The notes below the pieces were generated by a model. The model saw only the letters and a program-made list of their open reading frames with translations, had not been told where the DNA came from and searched no databases. Of a stretch of DNA of 64,000 bases, positions 24,488 to 34,001 are shown in pieces. Location: the NCBI RefSeq assembly GCF_003086295.3, contig NC_092046.1:102155363-102219362 (forward strand), written 5' to 3'. The stretch is from Arachis hypogaea. Taxonomy: Eukaryota > Streptophyta > Magnoliopsida > Fabales > Fabaceae. Numbering within the stretch: the first letter of the stretch is position 1; each line of letters begins with the position of its first letter. A program made the position numbers and the translations under genes.

Positions 24488-25042
24488 AGTTTTAAAAAAA
24501 TATCTCGGATGTACTCAAAATAAGTAATATTTATGTGAATTTATTGATCTAGGACGCTGTTGCATTCGAAATAAAAAAAAAAACTTTCTTGATCCAGTGT
24601 ATATTATACTACAAAAAAGTAATATTTATGTTAATTTATTGATCTAAGACAATGTTGCATCCGAAATCAGGGAAAAAACTTTCTTGATCCAGTGTATATT
24701 ACACTACAAAAAAATATCTCGGATGTACTCGAAATAAGTAATATTTATGTGAATTTATTGATCTAGGACGATGTTGTATCCAAAATCAAGGAAAAATTTT
24801 TTTTGATCCAATGTATATTACACTACAAAAAAGTAATATTTATGTGAATTTATTGATCTAGGACGATGTTGCATCCGAAATCAGGGAAAAAGTTTTCTTG
24901 ATCTAGTGTATATTACACTACAAAAAAATATCTTAGATGTACTCGAAATAAATAATATTTATGTGAATTTATTGATCTAGGACAATGTTGCATCCGAAAT
25001 TAGGAAAAAAACTTTCTTGATCCAGTGTATATTACACTACAA
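24488..25042. repeat. Tandem array with alternating 119- and 95-bp units
   Basis: The landmark GATCTAGGAC/GATCTAAGAC starts at 24546, 24641, 24760, 24855 and 24974, so spacings are 95, 119, 95 and 119. The long units contain an extra 24 bp (TATCTCGGATGTACTCGAAA-type) after CACTACAAAAAA; the short ones do not. The array is thus a higher-order repeat of about 214 bp, present a little over twice. Each unit ends in TATTACACTACAAAAAA, and the last one runs into the CACTA-like terminus at 25037. Confidence 0.85.
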
Positions 25043-25300
25043 AAAAAAAGTCTTGTCAACACAATTTCTTTTACCACACTTTAAAATTGTGGTTTAAAGA
25101 GATTAAAGGCCATACTTTTATGTGGTGATAATTAATTAGAGATTTGGCTATATTTTAAATGTCATGTTTATCAAAGCGTAACCATAGACATAAACAGGCA
25201 CGTTTTTAAAGCGTGACGACATATTTTTAATATCGTTATATTTTTGAAGCGTGCTCGTTTCTTGTAACTCTTTTCACACCTCTAAAAAGTGTGGCCATAA
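25037..25300 (+). mobile_element. Possible CACTA-type transposon terminus
   Basis: CACTACAAAAAAAAAGTC at 25037 has the form of a CACTA (En/Spm) terminal repeat. It is followed by several short words of the AAAGCGTG type (about 25175-25250), which could be subterminal repeats. No matching right-hand end (TTTTTTGTAGTG) and no transposase was seen, so this is a fragment or a very degenerate non-autonomous element. Confidence 0.3.
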
Positions 25301-25479
25301 AGTTCTCACTAAAAAATTTAGATTCTCTACCACTTTTTTTCCAAACAAGAATCCTTTACATCCAAATAATTTTACTAACCTAGTCCAGCAAAGTTGTTAT
25401 AACCCTCACTACATCCACGCGTCACTTATACGTAACTGACTTTTAAACATAAACAACTTCCCACTTTTAACGTAAATGG

Positions 25480-26227
25480 AGAATTTTTTCTTCTTCTTCT
25501 TTTAAATTCGCTCATGTATCTTCTTCTTTTTTGTTATCTTCGTCGTTATCATTATCGTCGTTATTCTAATTGTTATTATTGAATTTTTGCCATGTTGATG
25601 ATGTTGTTTGATCCAAAACATTTGGATATTTTTTGTTCACAATTCAGTCTTGTCTGTGTGCTTATTTTCAAATTGAGTTGATGTGTCACAATCATTATGT
25701 AATTTCGCTTCATTTATGAGTTAATTATATCGCAATTGTTATGTAATTTCTGTTCATTTCTGAGTTAATTGTGTCGCAATAATTATATAATTTCAGTTCA
25801 TTTCTGAATGAATTAAGGTGCATTTGGACTCGTTATCCTGCACAATTCAAAACTATTTCTCATCTTTCTCCTCATGTTCTGCTACTTTTTCTTCTTCTTT
25901 TTCATCTTTTTCTTCATCATCTTCTCCTCCTTTTTTTATTTTCTCAAAGTTCTTCTTGTTTCACTTTTTTAAGAGGAATAAAACCAAGAAAAAAAGAAGA
26001 AAATATCAAACAAAAAATATGAAGAAATATATAATGACATTGTCTGATCCAAAATTAATTTTGGATGTGTTTTTGTTCATGATTCAGTCTTGTTTGTGTG
26101 CTTATTTTCAAACTGAGTTTATGTGTCGCAATCATTATGTAATTTTAGTTTATTTCTGAGTTAATTATGTCACAATCCATTATGTAATTCCGGTTCATTT
26201 CTGAGTGAATTAAGGTGCATTTGGACT
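25480..26227 (+). repeat. Tandem repeat of about 400 bp, left part (split by a solo LTR)
   Basis: A block with words such as GTGTCGCAATCATTATGTAA, CAGTTCATTTCTGAGT and ACTCGTTATCCTGCACAATTC occurs at about 25640-25860, starts again at about 26050, and resumes after the LTR at 29874-30320. Poly-TTC stretches between the copies generate spurious open frames (for example 25818-26159). Confidence 0.7.
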
Positions 26228-26447
26228 TGTAACACCCTACCACATAAAGCTTTACACCTAGGATGTAAAACAGAGGTGGTGTGGTATTACGACCTCTAAA
26301 ATAAAATATATATATATATACGTATAGTAATTGAAAGAGTGCAGTATACTAGGAGCCTTGAAGAAAAGGAAAAAATAAAATCGCAAAATTAAAAGCGCAA
26401 CGCTCAGATACAACGTAACTTTTGTAAGAAGAAACTACAGTTCTTAA

Positions 26448-26465
26448 ACACACACACACACACAC

Positions 26466-26523
<58 letters not shown>
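26448..26523. repeat. Compound (AC)n(TA)n microsatellite
   Basis: About ten AC units followed by about 27 TA units, within the solo LTR. Confidence 0.97.
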
Positions 26524-26527
<4 letters not shown>

Positions 26528-27596
26528 AGTAAGAGTAGAGGATCAAGATACAAAATATTAAGCTCCGAACTCAGCCTGCGAAGTTAAGGCTGGCCAGAGA
26601 ATAGCTACATACATATATTTATAATCCATAACTTAAAATACATAAAAACAACCCTAGTTCTCTATAAATCTCTATGAGGTGTAAAAGTAAAACATATATA
26701 CATAGGGAGAATCTATACATATATATATAACAAAAAAGAACAAAAGTATAATCCCAAAAAGCCCACTTCGCTACGCCTCTCGACCTGCATCTGAAAAACA
26801 CAAACATCGTATGGGATGAGAACCAGGGATTCTTAGTATGGTAAAGGTGCCACGCACATAAGATATAAGGTCCTGGGAATTCCAGAGGCAATCCTAGAAT
26901 GCCGACACTCAAATTATAAAACTTAAAGAACAAAAACAGAAACCATGAATCAGGGTGGTTCTCTAAGGCTTACTAAACTTAACAAATTCCTTAAACCTAA
27001 CTAAAACTTAACTAGAACCCTAAATCTCTCTGTCTTTCCTCCGTTTCTCCATCTCCGGTGAAATTATAGAGACAAACAAGCAGATAATGGCAAGCACAGC
27101 TAGTATACAAGTACTGCAATTAGCGAATATAACAATTAACATAGTAAGTTCACTTAGGCATTCCCAATTAATCCACAAACAAGCAAGCAAACAATATGCA
27201 CATGATGCATGCCTGTCCTATGGCGGCTGATGAGTCTCATTTGTCGGTTATCAAGCCAAGCCGACAAGTTTGGCTGCTAAACCCTGGACTGACCTGCGTC
27301 GCGCATCCCCAAGAGTCTATGTATAGCTTTTTCACATATATATATCAAATTGCTTAATGGGGGTACCATTCCCGGGATTTATACGTGCCAGGTCACTCTT
27401 ACGACATAGGGTCAACAGAGTATCGAGTCTCAACTTGAAAAACATGGTGGCAAGCTATGATACTTTACCCAGGGAAACTTGTATCTCAGATAATTATTTC
27501 ACATTCATTCATAAACATTTCATAATTATTCATATGGCCATACCATCACTTGTACATCATATAATTTCATTGTAGCATAACTCATCATAACCTGGA

Positions 27597-27835
27597 GCAA
27601 GTGGGACGAAACCACAACCCTTACATCTACCCGGAGAGCCTCTATACTAACCAACCTAGAGCAAGTGGGGCGAGACCACAACCCTTGCATCTACCCAGGA
27701 GGTACGTTCTCATATGCCCAGGAGGAACAAAGGAGGGGATCTTAACCTCCCACCATCTCGCTGGGGGCAATTTACAATACCAGGAGGAACAAGGAAGGGG
27801 ATCCTCACCTTCCACCATCTCCTGGGGTCGCACTT
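27597..27835 (+). repeat. Minisatellite within the solo LTR
   Basis: Two near-copies of GAGCAAGTGGGGCGAGACCA (27596 and 27659) followed by two of CAGGAGGAACAAAGGAGGGG (27720 and 27781), each with CACCATCTC downstream. Such GC-richer repeats are common within long Tekay LTRs. Confidence 0.75.
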
Positions 27836-27898
27836 CCGAGAAAGAGTACTCAGATGTAACATTTATTCATTTCTTTAGCTAGTTTCATAATTTAAGTA

Positions 27899-27899
<1 letters not shown>

Positions 27900-27968
<69 letters not shown>
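27900..27968. repeat. (TA)n microsatellite, about 34 units
   Basis: Uninterrupted TA dinucleotide run within the solo LTR. Confidence 0.98.
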
Positions 27969-27971
<3 letters not shown>

Positions 27972-28169
27972 TATACATATGCACCGTACATCCTCATACT
28001 TAAATCATCACTTCTCAAACTTTCTTCATTCCCAAGTTACCACCAATTTCTAGCTCCATCTTATTATTACTAGGAATACTACTAAAATCTAGGGGTTAAA
28101 AGAATGAAAATAGAGGTTTGGAGGGTCAAAATTAGGTTTAAAACGCAAAATATTTATTTGTTGAAAACA

Positions 28170-28410
28170 GGGCTATGCGTATGCATGCAAGAGGCATGGT
28201 ATGCATAGGTCTCTTTTTGGACCAGGATGCGTATGCATGCACCTGTCCGCGTACGCATACGCACTGGACAGAATCGCATGTTCGCGTATGCCCCATATTC
28301 GCGTACGCATAGGTCCCTTTTTGGGTAGTATGCGTACGCATACACATGTTCGCGTATGCATACGTCCTAAACAGAATCGACTCTTCGCGTAGGAAGGGTA
28401 TGCGTACGCA
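28170..28410. repeat. GCGTATGCATGC / GCGTACGCATAC block in the solo LTR
   Basis: About eight copies of short alternating purine-pyrimidine words such as GCGTACGCATAC and GCGTATGCATGC, separated by AGGTCCCTTTTTGG-type and CTGGACAGAATCG-type spacers. All six frames stay partly open only because of the repetition. Confidence 0.8.
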
Positions 28411-29873
28411 TGTAAGGGGGGTTCTGCCAAAATTTTGGCTAAGTCCGAAAATCTGTAGAATTTTAGTTTTGAATCCCAAACTTCTGACGTGCATAACTTT
28501 TTTGTTTCAAATCATTTGTCATCCATTCTTCGAACAACGTAAACTTGACGGACCCAATTTTTATTTGAAACAAGTTTGAAATAATTTGGAAGTCCAGAAG
28601 CCATGTTATAGCTCACCGAAATTTGACCAAAAATCAGCTTTACACAAAAACCTTCAACCTCTATTTTCATTAAGTCCCCATTCAAAATCAACTTACAATA
28701 CTCAAATTCAGCACCAACACATACAATATCATAGCAACATCACTCCACATCCTTCCACCACCCATCAAACTCCAATTTTAAACAATTCTAGTACATGAAC
28801 ATCACACTTATATCGACAAGATCATCAATAATCCATTATCCATACAAATTCATTACTATCAACTTGTCAATCATCATTTAAAGCATCATTTAACATTCTA
28901 TATCTATACCTAATATCCAATAACAACCAACTCCCAACCTAATTCACAATTATCATCAAGTCACTAAGCAATTTAACATACACATGCATTCATTCTTATC
29001 TTATGGTCATCTAGCCTAAGTTTTCACAAGACATTATATATTAAATACGAGGAACCTAAACCATATATTGGCCAATTTCACCCCTAAGCCAAAAACACCC
29101 AAATTGGCGAGGTCACAAGCCTCCGACACCAAAACCTCAGCACCCAAGGCTTAAACGAGCATCCAATCTCTTCAATTGAGTTCCAATCTCGCATATACAC
29201 TACCTAACACATATTATCACATTTATATGCACCAACTTAATGCTCATTCACAATTAACCAAGGGATTCAATAGGGTTTGAGGATCCTTACCTTATCCATT
29301 GATGATTGAAGTATAATCCAACAATTATCCAATGTTAGATTGCACCTAAACTACTAAAATCATCAAAATCACTCAAAACTCAAACAAATTTCGTGGAGAA
29401 ATGGGGCACAGAGAATTGGGCGCGAATTGGAGAGATACTTACCATTTTGTTCAGATAGAATTGAAGAGGACTCCGAGATGAACGCGTGGCCGTAAACGAC
29501 TCATCAATCGGAGTTTTGGATTGAAAGATATAAGCAATTGAAGATGAAGGTTATTAGGTTTACCTTCTCGTCTTCTCACCGTAACCCTCCCCCCTATTTT
29601 GCCAAGTTCCAGCATATTTCTCTTTGAGGGAAGGAACAAGAGCTGAAGCTCTTTTCATTTAATGGGAATTGGGTTGGGCCATGGGCCCAATATGAACCGG
29701 TCCAACTGGTTTGGTCCGTTCGGCTCAATTTTGGGCCAAATTCTTGAAAATTAGTGTCAAAATTTTTGTTTTAATTAGTTCTATCTTATTAAACTATAAA
29801 ATTAATATTTCTAATTTCTTTTATTAAAAATTAATTTATTAATTAATTATTCACTAATTTTACGGAGTTTATA

Positions 29874-30320
29874 GACTCGTTGTCCTACACAATTCAAGAC
29901 TCTTTCTCCTCATCTTCTACTGCTTATTATTCTTCTTTTTCATCTTTTTCTTCTTCATCTTCACCTTCTTATTTTATTTTTTCAAAATTATTTTTGATTT
30001 ACTCTATTGAGAGGAATAAAACAAAAAAAAAGAAGAAAATATCAAACAAAAAGAAGAAAAAACATATTAATAACATCTGATTTTGGATGTATTTTTGTTC
30101 ATGATTTAGTCTTGTTTATGTGGTTATTTTCGAACTGAGTTTATGTGTCGCAATCATTATGGTAACTTTCAGTTCATTTTTCAATTAATTGTGTTGCAAT
30201 TGTTATGTAATTTCGGTTTATTTCTGAGGTAATTGTGTCGCAATCATTATATAATTTCAGTTCATTTATGAGTGAATTAAGGCGTATTTGAACTCGTTAT
30301 CTTTGCAATTCAAAACTCTT
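29874..30320 (+). repeat. Tandem repeat of about 400 bp, right part
   Basis: Continuation of the array interrupted at 26227: GACTCGTTGTCCTACACAATT resumes the unit, and a further copy of the GTGTCGCAATCATTAT block follows at about 30145-30300. Non-coding. Confidence 0.7.
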
Positions 30321-30664
30321 TCTCCTCACCTTTTACTGCAATAAAGCAATAAAAACAGCAACAAAAGAATGACGATAAAGAAAAAATACGCGATTAAGAA
30401 AAAGGAGAAGGAGGAGAAGGAGAATGAGAAACGCGAAAAAAAAACCACAGTGACGATAGTGTAGAACCCCACGCGTGAACGTAAATGATTTAATTTGAAG
30501 AATGATGTGGTGCATATAATCACGCTTTTTTAAATGAGAATAATTTTTATTGGTATTAGATGTACTTAGTTGGACTTAGATGATAATATTTATTAAATGT
30601 GAAATGTGTAGTAGATCTGTTCACCAAAACCCTTTTAAGACTGAGAGTAAGAATGGAGTAATCA
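30321..30664. other. Non-coding, no feature recognised
   Basis: A purine-rich GAAGGAGAAGG stretch (about 30400-30430), then ordinary A/T-rich sequence. The minus-strand frames at 30326-30523 are low-complexity Phe/Ser/Leu strings from the purine tract. Confidence 0.4.
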
Positions 30665-30895
30665 TAAATTTACTTTGGCAACTACTCCTATGAAGATGCC
30701 AAAAACATCTTCTCATGATGATCCTTGTTTAAAAAGTGTAACTTATTTATTTAGCAACATTTTAAATAAAGGTAACACTTTTACTTTAAATAAAATCAAG
30801 CCCTACAATCTATCATCCAATGATCAAAATAATGTATCTTCACATGATGATAATCATTAAATCTTAGTTAGAGTAGCTACCATTTACTTTTATAC
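30665..30895. repeat. MITE-like element with degenerate terminal inverted repeats
   Basis: The left arm (AATTTACTTTGGCAACTACTC) pairs imperfectly with the reverse complement of the right arm (AAAGTAAATGGTAGCTACTC). An inner inverted repeat AAAGTGTAAC...GTTACACTTT-like (30736-30783) and two CATGATGAT words add to the symmetry. About 230 bp, A/T-rich, with no conserved coding. No target duplication was resolved. Confidence 0.4.
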
Positions 30896-31724
30896 TCTAA
30901 CCTAGTAACAAAACTTTTATTCCGCATCTCCGTACCCCTAATTCACGCAGCAGCACCTCCCTCTCTCTCCCTCATTTTATTTTTTCTGAATTTCCATTCT
31001 ATCCTTCATGCACTGACCACTGAGAGAGTGAGTATTCTTCATTCGAGAACTCCTCCTCCTCCATCCTTCTCAGGCAGACACCCAGGACGGCATCAGCGGT
31101 GGTGGGTTCATCGTTGCTCTCATGGCGCCGTTGCGAGTCCCAACCACAGCGCTCTTCTCCTCCTCCATCCTTCTCATGCAGGAGCAATAGTCGTTCCTCG
31201 TCACTCTCAACGCGCTGTCACGAGTCCCAACCGCAGCGCTCTTCTCCGTCATAGCCGTAGCAGAGAACGTCATCGTCTAATCTGCGCCGTCGCCGTGAAC
31301 TGAGCAGCCCTCGCTGTCGCAGAAGTTCGCGTCCATGCCGAGCAATCGCAGAAGTTCAAATCCTCTCCTGCAACTCAACAATGTCTTCTTCGGAGGTCAG
31401 TATATTCACCAAGTTTTGGAGTAAAATATGTTGTTGCTGCTGGTCTTGTTGTTGATAGTTCTAATTATTTATTTTGAGTAAAATTTGTTTTGCTGGTCCT
31501 AATTTGTTATTTGATAATAACTTGTTGCTGTGGTTCAATTTTTCGTTGCTGTTATGTTGAAAATTTTTTAGTATAACTTGTTGCTTTAGAATCAGCTTTT
31601 AACACTAGTGGAAGAGTAGTGCTTAACAACTACACGATTTGGTGATTTTTAACAAATTTCCCTGTTGTTTCTGTTTCAATTTTGTTGGTGAAATTCATCA
31701 CTGCACTTTGATTTTGTTGCTAAG
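30896..31724 (+). other. Unresolved stretch with a GC-richer duplicated segment
   Basis: 31040-31260 contains a duplicated segment: CTCCTCCATCCTTCTCA occurs at 31048 and 31160, and GAGTCCCAACC(A/G)CAGCGCTCTTCTCC at 31133 and 31221. The base composition stands out from the neighbours. An ATG at 31381 with a possible GT donor (GGAGGTCAG) could be a gene-fragment first exon, but nothing is recognisable. The stretch 31420-31720 looks like intron sequence (TTGTTGCTG-rich) leading into the HD-Zip fragment. Confidence 0.35.
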
Positions 31725-32770
31725 TGGGGTAGACGACCAGCCGCTCTTCGAGCACTTGGCCAAAGACTGAGCCAGTAAAAATTCTCCTGGCACACTGGTG
31801 GATTTCTTTTGTATCTAAATTTAGAAAATCTCACATTGATTTGCTTGTAGGGGTTTCATTGAGCCACTCAATGGATTTACTGATGAGGGATGGTCAACGA
31901 TTGGAAATGATGGTGTTAACGATGTTACAATTCCAGTGAATTCATCACCTGACAAGTTGATGGGTCTGATGCAGTTTTATGTGCCAAAGCTTCAATGATG
32001 TTACAGGTCAGGATGCTTTGCAATTCCACTTGTGTTTCGCTAAAGTTATAAAATAAAATATTTTATTACTGTGGAATATGTTACAGACAGTTATATATCA
32101 AGAATACTCTTTTTGTATGAGCAGTTTAGCATTTATTTTTAGCCGAAAAAAATCACAGAATTCAAATTGTTACAATACAATGGCTATCAATTGCTTAGTT
32201 GACTAAGTTGCTCCTTGCCAAAGGGACATACAAAGACTTAGTTGATCAGTTATCAAGCTTTCTATTGAGCTATTCCTTAACATGTGTCACCCTTCTTGTC
32301 ATTACTAGTTAAAGATAATTATTATTTCCTAATTTTGCTCTTCTCCTTAGTTAAATGTACCGAGACATTGTAGTTTTAATATTTCTCTGATGTTTCCATT
32401 TATTCAGAATGTGCCTCCAGCCATTCTTCTGAGGTTCCTGCAGGAGCATGGGTCAGAATGGGCAAGCAATAACATGGATGCGTACTCAGCTGCTGCCATT
32501 AAAGTTGGTCCTTGTAGCTTATCAGGATCTCGCGTAGGAAATTATGGGGTCAAGTTATTCTTCCTCTAGCCCACACTATTGAGCAATAGGATTTAATAAA
32601 TTGGTGTAAAAATCTGTAATAACTAATAAGAATTATATGATTGTTCTATCCTAACTTTTTATTTTATTTTATTTTAATTAATGGTAGTTTCTGGAAGTGA
32701 TTAAATTTGGAAGGAATTGCTCGTTCTCCTGAAGAAGCAATGATGCCCAGAGAAGTCTTTCTCTTACAAG
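31725..32770 (+). pseudogene. Class III HD-Zip (ATHB15/ATHB8-like) gene fragment, frameshifted, introns kept
   Basis: Four exon-like blocks in family order. A, 31725-31775: WGRRPAALRALGQRLS. B, 31851-32006: GFIEPLNGFTDEGW, then VNSSPDKLMG, then, in a shifted frame after a deletion, AVLCAKASMMLQ. C, 32408 to about 32589: NVPPAILLRFLQEHGSEWA, DAYSAAAIKVGPCS, and VILPLAHTIE in another frame. D, 32688-32769: LEGIARSPEEAM and MPREVFLLQ, again in mixed frames. AG acceptors and GT donors flank most blocks, so this is a DNA-level copy rather than a retrocopy. It covers the end of the START domain and the following segment; the homeodomain, leucine zipper, most of START and the C-terminal MEKHLA domain are absent. 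At least three frame breaks exclude function. The real genes control meristem and vascular development. Confidence 0.85.
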
Positions 32771-33988
32771 TGAGTTTCTTCAGTTTCTTTCCCCATCTTG
32801 CTTGTTTTAATGCTTCCACCTGTAACATATGGTACATACTTAATGTGCTTGATTTTTCTAGATGTGATTCTAAGATGTAGAAGCCAACACTTAGGTTCTT
32901 TATTATAACTTGAGGTCATGTTTCCCTCGTCTAATATGACACAATTTGGATTATTTAATGATTTTGTAGTCACTTTTGATTTTCCATAAAATATGGTGTG
33001 CTTCTAATGTTTAGGCCCAGTTTGGATAAATAACTTAAATAAATTCTTTTGAAATAGCAGCTTATAAGGAAGTTATTTTGTGTTTTATTAATAGCAGCTT
33101 ATAAATAAGTTATTTTGTGTTTGGATTTTTAGTTATAGAAGTACTTATTTTAAAATGGTAGTGTTTGGATAAATAACTCAAAAAATATAATTTTTTTACA
33201 CAACAAAATAGATATTAAAATAACGATGATAACAAATACTTTTCAATATTGAATGTTGATTTTACATAACCTAATCACTAAGATTACAATCGATTAGTCA
33301 ATTGATTCTTTATTTGTTCTCTTATTAGTTCCATTTTTCTTCCCACGTAATATCATTAGAAACTGGTTCTTCTACTCCACCTCACCCATAACGGTGTTCT
33401 TGTATGTGGTGAATAGTAACAAAATTCTAATTCACAATAATCTTGATGGCAATGTTAAAGAAAATATTGTGTATTACTTAATGTTTGCTGTTTTATTGTG
33501 CATGATATGGTAGGTGAAAATAAAAAATAAATGTGAAATATTTATCAATGTATATTTTATTGCTGTTTTTTATTTTTTTTTACTTCTATTAGAACTCTTT
33601 CCTCTTTTATTGGGGTCAAGAACTTGTTATAACTAACTATAAAAATAATAGCAAACTATATAAAAATAAAATCACATATGAAAATAAAATTAAAACTGAA
33701 ATTTCATACCACACACAATGTTAAATACTAATTTAATAATAAAAATAGTGGTAAAATGAAAAAAAAATATCTGAAAGGAATATATGCAGTAGGTGGTTTA
33801 GATTGAACATTATCTGAAAATAGTAGTGGAAGACCAATGTTTCTAGCAGATGAAACTTTGCGTGAAAATGATGGTAGAAGGCCAGTATTTTGTACGGAAG
33901 TGATAGAATAACTTATGGAGAAGGAGAAGTCATATATTTCTACTCCTTCAAAAATGTGTGAATTAACTTCTCGCTAAAAACTCTTTTT

Positions 33989-34000
33989 AAAATGGTCACA
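33989..34000 (+). repeat. Left target-site duplication of the LINE
   Basis: AAAATGGTCACA here is repeated at 39976-39987 directly after the A-rich tail. A 12-bp duplication is typical of target-primed reverse transcription by L1-type LINEs. Confidence 0.85.
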
Positions 34001-34001
34001 T

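Larger units (their letters stand above)
26228..29873 (+). repeat. Solo LTR of a Tekay/Del-like Ty3 element, 3.65 kb
   Basis: It starts TGTAACACCCTACCAC, the usual opening of plant Tekay/Del LTRs, and ends GTTTATA (probably a mutated TTTACA). GACT flanks it at 26224-26227 and 29874-29877, and sister unit 25810-25835 of the surrounding tandem repeat gives the unoccupied site. No internal domains are present, so it is a solo LTR left by LTR-LTR recombination. Inside are (CA)n/(TA)n runs, a minisatellite at 27597-27835 (GAGCAAGTGGG and CAGGAGGAACAA units) and an alternating purine-pyrimidine block at 28170-28410. Long frames inside it are artefacts. Confidence 0.8.

Noticed and set aside
24488..25042. 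CRISPR array
   Set aside because: Units are contiguous with no unique spacers, repeat length is about 100 bp, and the window is plant nuclear DNA.
26349..26546. Minus-strand frame encoding an Ile-Tyr repeat
   Set aside because: Translation of the (TA)n microsatellite.
28138..28494. Frames on both strands in the GCGTACGC block
   Set aside because: Repetitive MRTRTC/YAYA peptides in several frames at once, as expected from a short tandem word, not a protein.
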